Positions 42,926-53,325 of a DNA stretch of 64,000 nt are shown here, piece after piece. The stretch's first letter is position 1. Each line of letters opens with the position of its first letter. The DNA comes from a beta proteobacterium AAP51. Lineage in GTDB: Bacteria > Pseudomonadota > Gammaproteobacteria > Burkholderiales > Burkholderiaceae_C. Made by a program: the position numbers and the translations under genes. The stretch lies in contig LJHT01000009.1 of NCBI GenBank assembly GCA_001295905.1, forward strand, positions 124,001 to 188,000. Direction: 5' to 3'. Below the pieces are notes generated by a model. That model was given only the letters and a program-made list of their open reading frames with translations. It did no database searches and was not told the origin of the DNA.

Positions 42926-43288
42926 ATGAATGCCGAAGAAAAGCGCGAGCAGCGGCTGAAGCTGCTGGAAGACGACATCGGCCGAGCGCTGAGCGAAAGC
43001 GAGCGCAGTGGCGAGTTGAAGTCGGCGCCGAGCTACGGCAAGCCCCTGAACCTGGGCGACGGTTTCGACGAGACGCCGGCCGAGCTGCGCATGCCGATGA
43101 AGATGCTCAAGGACGCCGGCGTCGTGCCGCCGGAGGTGGAGGTGATGCAGCAGATCGCCGCGCTCGAAGCGCGCGCCAAAGCCGCGCCCGATGCGGCGGG
43201 CGCCCAGGCCCTGCGCCAGCAGGCAGCCGAGTTGCGGCTGGCCCTGCAGCTGCGGCTGGAGCGGCTGCGCACCAGCGGTACGCTGTAG
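42926..43288 (+). CDS. DUF1992 (DnaJ-homologue subfamily C-like) protein
   Basis: 120 residues. Contains the DUF1992 signature: a helix with R-E-Q-R-L-K-L-L-E-D-D-I-G-R-A-L, then S-G-E-L-K-S-A-P-S-Y-G-K-P-L, then LRMPMKMLKDAGVVPPEVEV. The domain occurs alone in bacteria and in eukaryotic DNAJC28; no J-domain is present. Function unknown. Start at 42926 follows a CCGGAG site; a start five codons earlier is in frame. Converges with the GST gene with one base between. Confidence 0.85.
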   Translation: MNAEEKREQRLKLLEDDIGRALSESERSGELKSAPSYGKPLNLGDGFDETPAELRMPMKMLKDAGVVPPEVEVMQQIAALEARAKAAPDAAGAQALRQQAAELRLALQLRLERLRTSGTL

Positions 43289-43289
43289 C

Positions 43290-43961
43290 TCAGACCAGCG
43301 GGGGCTGCAGCCCCTCGGCCTGCACGGCCGCCTGCACCGCAGGCCGGGCCAGCATGCGCTGCAGGTAGGGGCCGATGTGCGCGTAGTCACGCGCGGGCTG
43401 GTGGGCGAAGTGGCGCGTCCAGCGGCACAGCATGAAGGCCAGCGGGTCCACGGCGCTGTAGCGCTCGTCCAGGAGCCAGGGGCCGCCGGAGGTGCCATCA
43501 CCGAGGCCGTGGGCTGCCAGTTGCGCGTCGATCTGCTGCAGGCAGCTGCCCAGCCGGGCCTCGGCTGCGGCCTTCACCTGTGCCGCGCCTTCGGTGTTGC
43601 CGGCGGCCACCCAGCGTTCGGGGTAGTAGTAAGGCGTCATCGCGGCCTGCATGGTGTTGCTCAGCCACACCATCCACTTGTAGTACTGCGCGCGCGATGC
43701 GCTGCCCAGCGGCGGGGCCAGACCGGCGGCGGGGTGGGTGTCGGCCAGGTGCAGCAGGACGGCGGCGGTTTCATAGAGCACCAGCTCGCCGTCCACCAGC
43801 ACCGGAATCAGGCCGTTGGGGTTGAGCTTCAGGAACTCGGGCGTCTTGTGGGCGCCGTTGTTGCGGTCCACCAGCTGCAGCTGGAAGGGCACGCCGAGTT
43901 CTCTCAGCAGCACATGGGGTGCAAAGCTCGCGTTGCTGGGGTAGTAGTGCAGGGTGATCAT
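43290..43961 (-). CDS. Glutathione S-transferase family protein
   Basis: 223 residues. N-terminal thioredoxin-like domain (M-I-T-L-H-Y-Y-P-S-N-A-S-F-A-P, then N-P-N-G-L-I-P-V-L-V-D, then L-Y-E-T-A-A-V-L) with the Pro-containing cis loop and the E-T/S glutathione motif, followed by an all-helical domain with D-P-L-A-F-M-L. Catalytic residue is probably Ser10 or the N-terminal Tyr. It is divergent from the OsmC-like gene, 64 bases away, possibly a shared oxidative-stress control region. Confidence 0.9.
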   Translation of the reverse strand: MITLHYYPSNASFAPHVLLRELGVPFQLQLVDRNNGAHKTPEFLKLNPNGLIPVLVDGELVLYETAAVLLHLADTHPAAGLAPPLGSASRAQYYKWMVWLSNTMQAAMTPYYYPERWVAAGNTEGAAQVKAAAEARLGSCLQQIDAQLAAHGLGDGTSGGPWLLDERYSAVDPLAFMLCRWTRHFAHQPARDYAHIGPYLQRMLARPAVQAAVQAEGLQPPLV

Positions 43962-44025
43962 GCTCGGCATCTTAGGGGCCGGCGGCCGTTGTACCGTTGC
44001 GCACCTCCTTTCGGGCCTGCTTTCC

Positions 44026-44490
44026 ATGGACCCCACCACCGTTGCGCTGCATTGGCAGCGTGCCCCCGGCGAAACCTTCACCGACCAGCGCTACAGCCGC
44101 CGCCACACGCTGCGTTTCGATGGCGGCGCCGTGCTCGCGGCTTCTTCTTCGCCTTCCGTGGTGCCGCTGCCCTTTTCGGACGCCAGTGCGGTCGACCCCG
44201 AAGAGATGTTCGTGGCCTCGCTGGCCAGCTGCCACATGCTGTGGTTCCTGAGCCTCGCCGCCGGCCGCGGTCACGTGGTGCAGGCCTACGAAGACGAGGC
44301 CGTGGGCGTGATGGCGCGCGACGCCCAGCGCCGCCTCGTGATGACCGTGGTGACGCTGCGCCCGCGGGTGCGTTTCGCCAGCACCGCGCCCGATGCCGCC
44401 GCCCTGGCCGCGCTGCACCACGAAGCGCATGAGCAGTGCTTCATCGCCAACTCGGTGAAGACCGAGGTGCGTGTGGAGCCGCAGGCATGA
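44026..44490 (+). CDS. OsmC/Ohr-family peroxidase
   Basis: 154 residues. The two reactive cysteines lie in SLASCHMLWFL and HEQCFIANSV, as in OsmC-type hydroperoxide reductases. The N-terminal strand region R-Y-S-R-R-H-T-L-R-F-D-G fits. Cytoplasmic thiol peroxidase for organic hydroperoxides. Divergent from GST. Confidence 0.9.
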   Translation: MDPTTVALHWQRAPGETFTDQRYSRRHTLRFDGGAVLAASSSPSVVPLPFSDASAVDPEEMFVASLASCHMLWFLSLAAGRGHVVQAYEDEAVGVMARDAQRRLVMTVVTLRPRVRFASTAPDAAALAALHHEAHEQCFIANSVKTEVRVEPQA

Positions 44491-44561
44491 GCCGAGGTAC
44501 CTGCCCGCCGCCAGCCCGAACAGGGGCTTGAAACGCCGCAGGCCTGCGCCCAGATGGCGGG

Positions 44562-45416
44562 GTGAACACACTCTGGCCTTTGGGTTTGCTGGCGCTGCTG
44601 GCGGTGTCGGTGGTGGCCTGGCTGGCCGGGCCGGTGGTTTGGGCGGCTTGGCGGCGCGGGCGCCTGAGGCGCCAGCCCTTTCCCGCGGCCTGGCGCGACA
44701 TCCTGCGCCGCCGCATGCCGGCCTTCGCGCGCCTGCCTGCCGACCTGCAGCTGCAGGTCAAGAAACACGTGCAGGTGCTGCTGGCCGAGAAGCCCTTCAT
44801 CGGCTGCGCCGGCTTCACCATCACCGACGAAGTGCGCGTGCTCATAGCCGCGCAGGCCGCCCTGCTGCTGTTGAACCGCGGCGCGGGCTACTTCAGCCGG
44901 CTGCGCCAGGTGCTGGTGTACCCCGGGGCTTTTGTCGTCGAGCGCACCGAGACGGGCGAGGGCGGCCTCACGCACGAAACCCGGCGCGCGCTGGCCGGCG
45001 AATCTTGGCAGCAAGGCCAGGTGCTGCTGAGCTGGGACGACGTGCTCGCCGGCGCGGCCAACCCCGAAGACGGCCACAACGTCGTCATCCACGAGTTCGC
45101 ACACCAGCTCGACCAGGAGCGCGGCCATGCCAACGGTGCGCCCTGGCTGGGCCGGCGCGAGGGCTATGCGCGCTGGGCGATGGTGCTGCAGCGTGAGTTC
45201 GATGCGCTGCGCCAGCGGCTGGCGCAAGGGGTGGCCGATGACGCAGGGCCGCCGGCCGGGGCCGTCATCCACCCCTACGCGGCCACCAACCCGGCCGAGT
45301 TCTTCGCGGTGGTGAGCGAGCACTTCTTCGAACAGCCCGCCGCGCTGGCCGCCGCGCACCCGGCGCTGTATGCCGAGTTCGCACGGCTCTACCGCACCGA
45401 CCCTCTGGCCTGGTAG
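44562..45416 (+). CDS. mtfA: MtfA-family zinc peptidase
   Basis: 284 residues. A membrane segment (about 6-30) precedes the MtfA domain with the zinc motif H177-E178-F-A-H181 in VVIHEFAHQLDQE and a second acidic helix A-E-F-F-A-V-V-S-E-H-F-F. The start is GTG at 44562 (no better ATG). In enterics MtfA lacks the N-terminal membrane helix and binds the Mlc repressor; most other bacteria carry this membrane form. Own transcript between OsmC and the photolyase operon. Confidence 0.9.
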   Translation: MNTLWPLGLLALLAVSVVAWLAGPVVWAAWRRGRLRRQPFPAAWRDILRRRMPAFARLPADLQLQVKKHVQVLLAEKPFIGCAGFTITDEVRVLIAAQAALLLLNRGAGYFSRLRQVLVYPGAFVVERTETGEGGLTHETRRALAGESWQQGQVLLSWDDVLAGAANPEDGHNVVIHEFAHQLDQERGHANGAPWLGRREGYARWAMVLQREFDALRQRLAQGVADDAGPPAGAVIHPYAATNPAEFFAVVSEHFFEQPAALAAAHPALYAEFARLYRTDPLAW

Positions 45417-45547
45417 CGCAGCCCACCGCCTGCCGCCCACCGAATTTCGCCCGTCGTCGGCCTGCAGGCCGGCAGCGGCCCCGCGTCGCACTTGGGCAAG
45501 CCCGGCGGCGCCGGCAGCCGCGGCGCTGCGCGCCCAGAATGCCGCGC

Positions 45548-47080
45548 ATGTCCAACACCCTAGTCTGGCTGAAGCGCGACCTGCGCCTGCACGACCATGC
45601 GCCCCTGCATGCGGCACATGCCGCGCAGTGCGAGGCTGCGGCGCTCTTCGTCATCGAGCCGGCCTGGCTGCACAGCGCCGAGTTCAGCCCGAGCCACCTG
45701 CACTTCACGCTGCAGGGCCTGGCCCAACTGCGGCGCGAGCTGGCCGCCCGAGGCCTGCCCTTGCTGGTGCGTGTGGGCGAAGTGCCGGCGGTGCTGCAGC
45801 AGCTGCGCGCCGAGTGGCCCTTCGAACGCCTGCTCAGCCATGAAGAAACCGGCAGCGGCTGGACCTTCGCGCGCGACATCGCCGTGGCCCGCTGGTGCCA
45901 GGCCCAGGGCGTGGCCTGGCAGGAATTCGCGCAGACCGGCGTGGTGCGCCGTCTGCGCAGCCGCCAGGGCTGGGCGGGGCGCTGGGCGCAGCGCATGGAC
46001 GCGGCCGCGCTGCCGGCGCCGGGCGCCTTCCGCGCGGCGCGGCCCTGGCCGGCAAGCAGCCTGCCCGACTTGCCCACCCTGCACCGCCTGGGCGTGCCCG
46101 CGCCCACCCAGGCCCTGCAGCCGGCCGGTGAAGCCGCTGCGCGGGCCACGCTGCAAGACTTCGTGGCCGGCCGCGGTCGCGGCTACCGGCGTGCCCTCAG
46201 CAGCCCGCTGTCGGCCGAAAGCGGCTGCAGCCGGCTCAGTGCCTACCTGGCCTTCGGCATGGTGTCGATGCGCGCGGTGCACCAGGCCACCGAAGCCGCC
46301 ATCGCCAGCACGCCTGACCGCGCCCTGGCCCACGGCCTGCGGGGCTTCGCCGGCCGCCTGCGCTGGCACTGCCACTTCATGCAGAAGCTGGAAGACGAGC
46401 CGCAGATCGAGTTCCGCAACTTCGCGCGCGTGTTCGACGGCCTGCGCCCGGGCTGCGGCACGCCGTTGGACGACACGCACGCGGCCCGCCTGCAAGCCTG
46501 GTGCGAAGGCCGCACCGGCTACCCCATGGTGGACGCCTGCATGCGCAGCCTGCGTGCCACTGGCTGGCTGAACTTCCGCATGCGCGCCATGCTGGTGAGC
46601 TTTGCCGCCTACCACCTGGGCTTGCACTGGCGTGAGCCCGGCCTGCACCTGGCGCGGCAGTTCCTCGATTTCGAGCCCGGCATCCACTGGAGCCAGATGC
46701 AGATGCAAAGCGGCACCACCGGCATCAACACGCTGCGCATCTATTCACCCGCCAAGCAGGCGCGTGAACACGACCCTGAAGGCGAGTTCGTGCGCCGCTG
46801 GGTGCCGGAGTTCGGCACGCCCGACTACCCCGCGCCCATCGTCGATGAAAAAAGCGCGCTGAAGGCCATCAAGGACCGCCTGTACGGCCTGCGCGCCACC
46901 CCCGAAGCCCGCGCCGAGGCCGACGCCGTGCAGCAGCGCCACGGCTCGCGCAAGAGCGGCCTGCCGCCTTCGGGCATGAAGCGCGGCAGCGCGGGCCCAC
47001 GTGGCAACAGCACCCAGGCACGCACCACCGCCCGCACCGCCAAGCCCGCCGAGCCCAGCCCGCAAGGCGAGTTGTTCTGA
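45548..47080 (+). CDS. Photolyase/cryptochrome family protein 1
   Basis: 510 residues. N-terminal alpha/beta antenna domain (L-V-W-L-K-R-D-L-R-L-H-D-H-A-P-L) and C-terminal FAD domain (about 200-460) with R-C/S-type phrases ESGCSRLSAYLAFGMVS, TGYPMVDACMRSLRATGWLN and the flavin-proximal W-S-Q-M-Q-M-Q-S-G-T-T-G-I-N. This Q-M-Q pattern, where class I enzymes have W-Q-W, marks a cryptochrome-like subgroup. A basic, low-complexity tail follows 465. Start MSNTLVW at 45548; an ATG three codons earlier is possible. Its stop overlaps the DUF2256 start. Confidence 0.9.
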   Translation: MSNTLVWLKRDLRLHDHAPLHAAHAAQCEAAALFVIEPAWLHSAEFSPSHLHFTLQGLAQLRRELAARGLPLLVRVGEVPAVLQQLRAEWPFERLLSHEETGSGWTFARDIAVARWCQAQGVAWQEFAQTGVVRRLRSRQGWAGRWAQRMDAAALPAPGAFRAARPWPASSLPDLPTLHRLGVPAPTQALQPAGEAAARATLQDFVAGRGRGYRRALSSPLSAESGCSRLSAYLAFGMVSMRAVHQATEAAIASTPDRALAHGLRGFAGRLRWHCHFMQKLEDEPQIEFRNFARVFDGLRPGCGTPLDDTHAARLQAWCEGRTGYPMVDACMRSLRATGWLNFRMRAMLVSFAAYHLGLHWREPGLHLARQFLDFEPGIHWSQMQMQSGTTGINTLRIYSPAKQAREHDPEGEFVRRWVPEFGTPDYPAPIVDEKSALKAIKDRLYGLRATPEARAEADAVQQRHGSRKSGLPPSGMKRGSAGPRGNSTQARTTARTAKPAEPSPQGELF

Positions 47081-47253
47081 TGCCATCGCGCGACAGTGGC
47101 TTCAAGGGCAACAAGGCCGCCTTGCCCCACAAGCCCTGCGCCGTGTGCGGCCGGCCCATGAGCTGGCGCAAGGCCTGGGCCAAGAACTGGGCCGAAGTGC
47201 TGTATTGCTCTGAAGCCTGCCGAAAACAGAAGAAAGCCATCCCATCCCCATGA
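47080..47253 (+). CDS. DUF2256 zinc-ribbon mini-protein
   Basis: 57 residues: basic N-terminus, then C-A-V-C-G-R-P-M-S-W-R-K-A-W-A-K-N-W and Y-C-S-E-A-C-R. This is the DUF2256 pattern, CxxC plus CxxxC, a likely zinc ribbon. Members are commonly encoded beside or fused to photolyases, but no activity is known. ATGA overlaps at both ends with the flanking photolyase genes show translational coupling. Confidence 0.9.
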   Translation: MPSRDSGFKGNKAALPHKPCAVCGRPMSWRKAWAKNWAEVLYCSEACRKQKKAIPSP

Positions 47254-48785
47254 AGCCTTTGCGCCATCTCGTCGTCGTGCTCGGCGACCAACTCGACCGC
47301 CAGGCCGCGGCCTTCGACGGCTTCGACCCCGCCCAGGACCGTGTCTGGATGTGCGAGGCCGCCGAAGAAGCCACCCACGTCTGGTGCAGCCAGCAGCGGC
47401 TGGCGGTGTTCCTTTCCGCCATGCGCCACTTCGCACAAGCCTTGCGCGAAGAAGGCCTGCCGCTGCACTACTCCGAGCAGCACCCGGGCTCCCTGGCGCA
47501 GGCGCTGGGCGAAGCGCTGGCGGCCACCCCGCCCCAGGCCGTGGTGATGACCGAGCCCGGCGACCACCGCGTGCAGCAAGCCCTGCTGCAGGCCTGCGCC
47601 GCCGCCGGTGTGCCGCTGCAGCTGCGCAATGACCGCCATTTCCTGTGCAGCCGCGAAGAGTTCGCCGCGCACGCACGTGGCCGCAAGCAACTGCGCATGG
47701 AGTACTTCTACCGCGAGATGCGCCGCCGCCACCGTGTGCTGATGGACGGTGAACAGCCCGCCGGCGGCGAATGGAATTACGACGCCGAGAACCGCGAAAC
47801 CTTCGGCCCGCAAGGTCCGGGTTTCGTGCCCGCGCCGAAACGTTTTGCGCCCGATGCCCTCACGCAGCAGGTGCTGGAGCTCGTGCGCACGCGCTATGCC
47901 AGCCACCCGGGCCAGGTGGACGATTTCGGCTGGCCCGTCACGCGCGCGCAGGGCCTGCAGGTGCTGCAGACCTTCATCGAGGAACGCCTGCCCGATTTCG
48001 GTCGCTGGCAAGACGCCATGTGGGAAGGCCAGCCGTGGCTGTACCACTCGCACATCTCGGTGGCGCTGAACCTCAAGCTGCTGCACCCGCGTGAGGTGGT
48101 GGCGGCGGCCGAAGCCGCGTGGCGCGCCGGGCGCGTGCCCATTGCCGCGGCCGAAGGTTTCATCCGCCAGGTGCTGGGCTGGCGCGAATACGTGCGCGGC
48201 ATCTATTGGCAAGAGATGCCCGGCTACCTGGAGCTGAATGCGCTGGACGCCGCGCAGGACCTGCCGCCCTGGTTCTGGACCGGCGACGTGCCCATGGCCT
48301 GCCTGCGCGACGCCATCGGCCAGACGCTGCGGCTGGGTTACGCCCACCACATCCAGCGCCTGATGGTGACGGGCCTGTACCTGCTGCTGCACGGCGTGCA
48401 CCCGCAGCAAGTGCACGCCTGGTACCTGAGCGTGTATGTCGATGCGGTGGAATGGGTGGAATTGCCCAACACCCTGGGCATGAGCCAGTTCGCCGATGGC
48501 GGGCTGATGGCCAGCAAACCGTATGCGGCCACCGGCAAGTACATCGAACGTATGAGCGACCACTGCCGCGGTTGCCGCTTCAAGCCGGCCGTGCGCACGG
48601 GCCCGCAGGCCTGCCCCTACACCACGCTGTACTGGGACTTTTTGATGACGCACGAAAAGCGCTTCGCCAGCCACCCGCGCATGGCCTTGCAGGTGAAGAA
48701 CGTGGCCCGCCTGGCCGAGCCCGAGCGCGCAGCGTTGCGCCGCCGCGCTGCGGCCGTGCGTGCCGGCGCCTGGGACCAGGCCTGA
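47250..48785 (+). CDS. Iron-sulfur bacterial photolyase/cryptochrome (FeS-BCP, PhrB-like)
   Basis: 511 residues. The four cluster cysteines C351, C439, C442 and C455 match the spacing of Agrobacterium PhrB, a prokaryotic (6-4) photolyase with a [4Fe-4S] cluster and a lumazine antenna. Other motifs: L-G-D-Q-L-D at the N-terminus, E-Y-F-Y-R-E-M-R-R, the FAD loop GWREYVRGIYW and NTLGMSQFADGGLM. It repairs UV lesions or senses light. Overlaps DUF2256 by ATGA and precedes the third photolyase-like gene by four bases. Confidence 0.93.
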   Translation: MKPLRHLVVVLGDQLDRQAAAFDGFDPAQDRVWMCEAAEEATHVWCSQQRLAVFLSAMRHFAQALREEGLPLHYSEQHPGSLAQALGEALAATPPQAVVMTEPGDHRVQQALLQACAAAGVPLQLRNDRHFLCSREEFAAHARGRKQLRMEYFYREMRRRHRVLMDGEQPAGGEWNYDAENRETFGPQGPGFVPAPKRFAPDALTQQVLELVRTRYASHPGQVDDFGWPVTRAQGLQVLQTFIEERLPDFGRWQDAMWEGQPWLYHSHISVALNLKLLHPREVVAAAEAAWRAGRVPIAAAEGFIRQVLGWREYVRGIYWQEMPGYLELNALDAAQDLPPWFWTGDVPMACLRDAIGQTLRLGYAHHIQRLMVTGLYLLLHGVHPQQVHAWYLSVYVDAVEWVELPNTLGMSQFADGGLMASKPYAATGKYIERMSDHCRGCRFKPAVRTGPQACPYTTLYWDFLMTHEKRFASHPRMALQVKNVARLAEPERAALRRRAAAVRAGAWDQA

Positions 48786-48789
48786 AGCC

Positions 48790-50022
48790 ATGACGCCTTC
48801 GCTGAATGGCATGAACGACCTCTTCCACAGCGGCATTGCAGGGGACGAATTCGAACCCACGCCGGCCGCCGCACAGGCCCGGCTGGCGGCCGTGCGCCCC
48901 CACGCCTACGCACGCACGCGCAACGCGCTGGAAGGCGACGTGACGCGGCTGTCGCCTTACATCACCCACGGCTTCCTCACGCTGCCGCAAGTGCTGGCCG
49001 CCGTCCTTCAGCGCGGCCCTTTGCCGGTGGAACACAAGCTGGTGTACGAACTGGCGTGGCGCGAGTATTTCCAGCACGTCTGGCACCACCTGGGCGAGGG
49101 CATTTTCGAATCACTGCACGAAGGCGTGCTGCCCGAAGCGGCCTACGCCACGGCCTTGCCTGCCGACATACGCCAAGGCGCCACGGGCGTGCCCGTCATC
49201 GACCAGGCCGTGCGCACGCTGTATGCCACCGGCTACCTGCACAACCACGCGCGCATGTGGCTGGCTTCTTATGTCGTGCACCTGCGCAAGGTGCATTGGC
49301 GCGCCGGCGCCGACTGGCTTTACGGTCATCTGCTCGATGGCGACCTGGCCAGCAATCACCTCAGCTGGCAATGGGTGGCCGGCACGGGCAGCCACAAGCC
49401 TTATCTGTTCAATGCCGAGAATGTCGAGCGTTATGCGCCAAAAGCGTGGCACAGCCGCGGCACGGTCGTCGACAGTTCCTATGAAGCGCTGGACCGCCTG
49501 GCGCGCCAGAGCCGTGCCGTGCCCGGCGGGCGTGGCGAGCCCGTGGCCGAGCCGCCCTTGTGCAGCGCGCCGCCTGGGGGTGTGGCCTTCGTGCACGTGG
49601 AAAAAGCCGGGTCCGCCCTGCAGGCCTGGGAAGGCCGCGAGCTCCAGCTGTGGCACCCGTGGGCGCTGGCCAGCGCTGAAATGCCGGGCGCGGTGCCCGT
49701 CGCCGTGCTCGATGAAACCTTCCACCGGCGCTGGCCCTGGAGCCCGGCGCGCTGGCGTTTCGTGGGGGCGCGGCTGCAGGCCGTGGCGGGTACCGCCGTG
49801 ATGGGCACGCCGCAGGACTTGCTGTCAGCGCTGGGTTCGGCGCAGCGTGTGCACGGCCTGCACAGCCCCCATCTGGCCCCCGCCATGAAGACACTCGATT
49901 TGCAGCCCGGGGTGCGTTTGCTGAATTGGCCCGAGAAACGCTGCGCCTCGTTTTCGCAGTTCTGGCATCGCAGCGTGCGCGGCCTGAATGACGCGGCTGA
50001 ATTAGTGCGGGTTTGGTCCTGA
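48790..50022 (+). CDS. Photolyase-like protein with apparently permuted domains
   Basis: 410 residues. It begins directly with the helical FAD domain (about 20-225): YELAWREYFQHVWHHLG, V-P-V-I-D-Q-A-V-R-T-L-Y-A-T-G-Y-L-H-N-H-A-R-M-W, then SWQWVAGTGSHKPYLFNAEN. The usual N-terminal alpha/beta domain is missing there. Residues about 265-400 instead resemble a degenerate copy of it (LQLWHPWAL, A-V-P-V-A-V-L-D-E-T, R-W-R-F-V-G-A-R-L), suggesting a circular permutation. Antenna binding is unknown. Last gene of the operon 45548-50022. Confidence 0.85.
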   Translation: MTPSLNGMNDLFHSGIAGDEFEPTPAAAQARLAAVRPHAYARTRNALEGDVTRLSPYITHGFLTLPQVLAAVLQRGPLPVEHKLVYELAWREYFQHVWHHLGEGIFESLHEGVLPEAAYATALPADIRQGATGVPVIDQAVRTLYATGYLHNHARMWLASYVVHLRKVHWRAGADWLYGHLLDGDLASNHLSWQWVAGTGSHKPYLFNAENVERYAPKAWHSRGTVVDSSYEALDRLARQSRAVPGGRGEPVAEPPLCSAPPGGVAFVHVEKAGSALQAWEGRELQLWHPWALASAEMPGAVPVAVLDETFHRRWPWSPARWRFVGARLQAVAGTAVMGTPQDLLSALGSAQRVHGLHSPHLAPAMKTLDLQPGVRLLNWPEKRCASFSQFWHRSVRGLNDAAELVRVWS

Positions 50023-50167
50023 AACCCCGCTCATTTACGCAGGGAAACAGAATCGGGTCATTTGCGGCGATACTATCGGGCCAAGCAGCGCATTCAAGTG
50101 CCATAAAAGCTGCGCAGTCGGCGCATTAGCGCCAACCTGCAGGGAGTTACCCCCACAGAACCCAGCC

Positions 50168-50518
50168 ATGACCAAGTCCTACGCACAGATCGTCAAACAG
50201 ATTGAAGCTCTCAAGGCCGAAGCCGACAAGGCCCGCCGCAAGGAAATCGAAGGTGTTGTCGGCCGCATTCGCGAAGCCATCGACGTTTACGGTCTGACCG
50301 CCGAAGACCTGGGTCTGGCCGGCAAGGCCAAGCCCGTGAAGGCCGCGGCCTCGGCCCCGGCCAAGAAGCGCGGCCGCAAGGCCGGCGCCAAGGCCGCGCC
50401 GGTGGTGAAGTTCCGCAACGAAAGCGGCGGCACCTGGGGTGGCCGTGGTAAGCGTCCGCAATGGCTGCGTGACGCGCTGGCCGCGGGCAAGACGCTGGCT
50501 GATTTCGCGGTGAAATAA
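50168..50518 (+). CDS. H-NS family nucleoid protein
   Basis: 116 residues. N-terminal coiled-coil (KQIEALKAEADKARRKE) for oligomers, a Lys/Ala linker, and the C-terminal DNA-binding core G-G-T-W-G-G-R-G-K-R-P-Q-W-L. That T/S-G-x-G-R-x-P variant with an AT-hook-like K-R-G-R-K is typical of Burkholderiales. It silences A+T-rich, often foreign DNA. The 145-base gap before it is A+T-richer and likely holds its promoter, though I cannot name one; followed by the repeat at 50521. Confidence 0.92.
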   Translation: MTKSYAQIVKQIEALKAEADKARRKEIEGVVGRIREAIDVYGLTAEDLGLAGKAKPVKAAASAPAKKRGRKAGAKAAPVVKFRNESGGTWGGRGKRPQWLRDALAAGKTLADFAVK

Positions 50519-50520
50519 AG

Positions 50521-50598
50521 CCCCCGAGCTCGCTGGCGCTCGCTACCCCCCAGGGGGGCCGTCCGCCAGCGGCCCGGCGGAGCCGGTTCCGCGGCGGG
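50521..50598. repeat. G+C-rich hairpin repeat between H-NS and glpK
   Basis: Right after the H-NS stop come CGAGCTCGCTGGCGCTCGC and then CCCCCC-A-GGGGGG (50546-50558), followed by CCGCCAGCGGCCCGGCGGAG. Strings of this kind (agctcgct...cccccaggggg) are scattered widely in Comamonadaceae-type genomes as intergenic repeats. Here it lies between convergent genes and may terminate both. Confidence 0.4.
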
Positions 50599-50654
50599 AA
50601 CTTTGATGCCTGCGTTATCCGCCTCGCGCGAAATGTCCGCGCACGGCGCTTCAA

Positions 50655-52148
<1,494 letters not shown>

Positions 52149-52261
52149 GCGGGGGCTCCTGTGCGGCGGCAGGCTAAGCGCAAAACGCGGCGGCCCTGCC
52201 CCGGGAAAGCGCGTGCCAGCGGCGCTGCCGGTTAGATTCACGGGCTTTGCCGCACCGCCCG

Positions 52262-53275
52262 ATGCCCCACTCGCGCCACGCCCTCTTCACCGGCACCTTG
52301 TTTGCACTGGCCGCCGGCTTGATGTGGGGCCTGGTGTTCATCGCGCCCACGGTGCTGGCCGACTACCCGGCGGTGCTGCTGACCATGGGCCGCTATCTCG
52401 CCTTCGGGCTGATTGCGCTGCCGCTGGCCTGGTGGGACCGCGCCCGCCTGGCCGAGCTGACGCGCGCTGATTGGGTGGAAGCCGCCAAGCTCGCGCTGGT
52501 GGGCAACGTGCTGTACTACCTGTGCCTGGCCTCGGCCATACAGCGTGCGGGCGGGCCGCTGCCCACCATGATCATCGGCACACTGCCGGTGGTGATTGCC
52601 ATCACGGCCAACCTGCGCCAGGCCGCCGCCGGCAAGCGGCAGGAAGCGCGCCTGCCGTGGGCGCGGCTGGCCCCGCCCTTGTTGCTGATCGCCGCGGGCC
52701 TGGCCTGCGTGAACCACGCCGAGATCACGCAGCTGCCTGACGACGCCGACCTGGCCCGCTATGGCCTGGGGGCCTTGCTCGCCGTGGCGGCCGTGGCCTG
52801 CTGGACCTGGTACCCGCTGCGCAATGCCGAATGGCTGCGCGCGCATGCCGACCGCAGCCCGCGCGCCTGGGCCACCGCGCAAGGCCTGGCCACGCTGCCG
52901 ATGGCGCTGGTGGGCTATGCGCTGTTCTGGGCCTGGCAGGCGTGGCAGGGCGGGCCGGCTGGCAGTGGAGCCGAGGCGCTCACGGCCTTCCCCATGCCCT
53001 TTGGGCCCCAGCCGGCGCTCTTCATCGGCCTGATGCTGGCCATCGGCCTGTTCGCCAGCTGGCTGGGCACGCTGTGCTGGAACGAGGCCAGCCAGCGCCT
53101 GCCACCGGCCCTGGCCGGGCAATTGATCGTCTTCGAAACGCTGGCGGCCCTGGCCTATGCCTTTGCCTGGCGTGCGCAGTGGCCCGGCCTGGTAACGCTG
53201 AGCGGCGTGCTGCTGCTGGTGGTTGGGGTGATGGTGGCCTTGCGCGTGCGTCCTGCAGCGCACGGAGGAACTTGA
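52262..53275 (+). CDS. EamA-family transporter
   Basis: 337 residues, ten predicted membrane segments in two EamA halves. N-terminus [19 protein letters not shown]. The second half is preceded by an unusual insert with [10 protein letters not shown]. Substrate unknown. Divergent from glpK, 113 bases apart. The ATG at 52262 is chosen over a TTG five codons earlier. Confidence 0.88.
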   Translation: MPHSRHALFTGTLFALAAGLMWGLVFIAPTVLADYPAVLLTMGRYLAFGLIALPLAWWDRARLAELTRADWVEAAKLALVGNVLYYLCLASAIQRAGGPLPTMIIGTLPVVIAITANLRQAAAGKRQEARLPWARLAPPLLLIAAGLACVNHAEITQLPDDADLARYGLGALLAVAAVACWTWYPLRNAEWLRAHADRSPRAWATAQGLATLPMALVGYALFWAWQAWQGGPAGSGAEALTAFPMPFGPQPALFIGLMLAIGLFASWLGTLCWNEASQRLPPALAGQLIVFETLAALAYAFAWRAQWPGLVTLSGVLLLVVGVMVALRVRPAAHGGT

Positions 53276-53325
53276 GCCTGCGGCGCAGAATCAACGGGTC
53301 TTCCATGCAGTTCAGGAGCTCCCGA

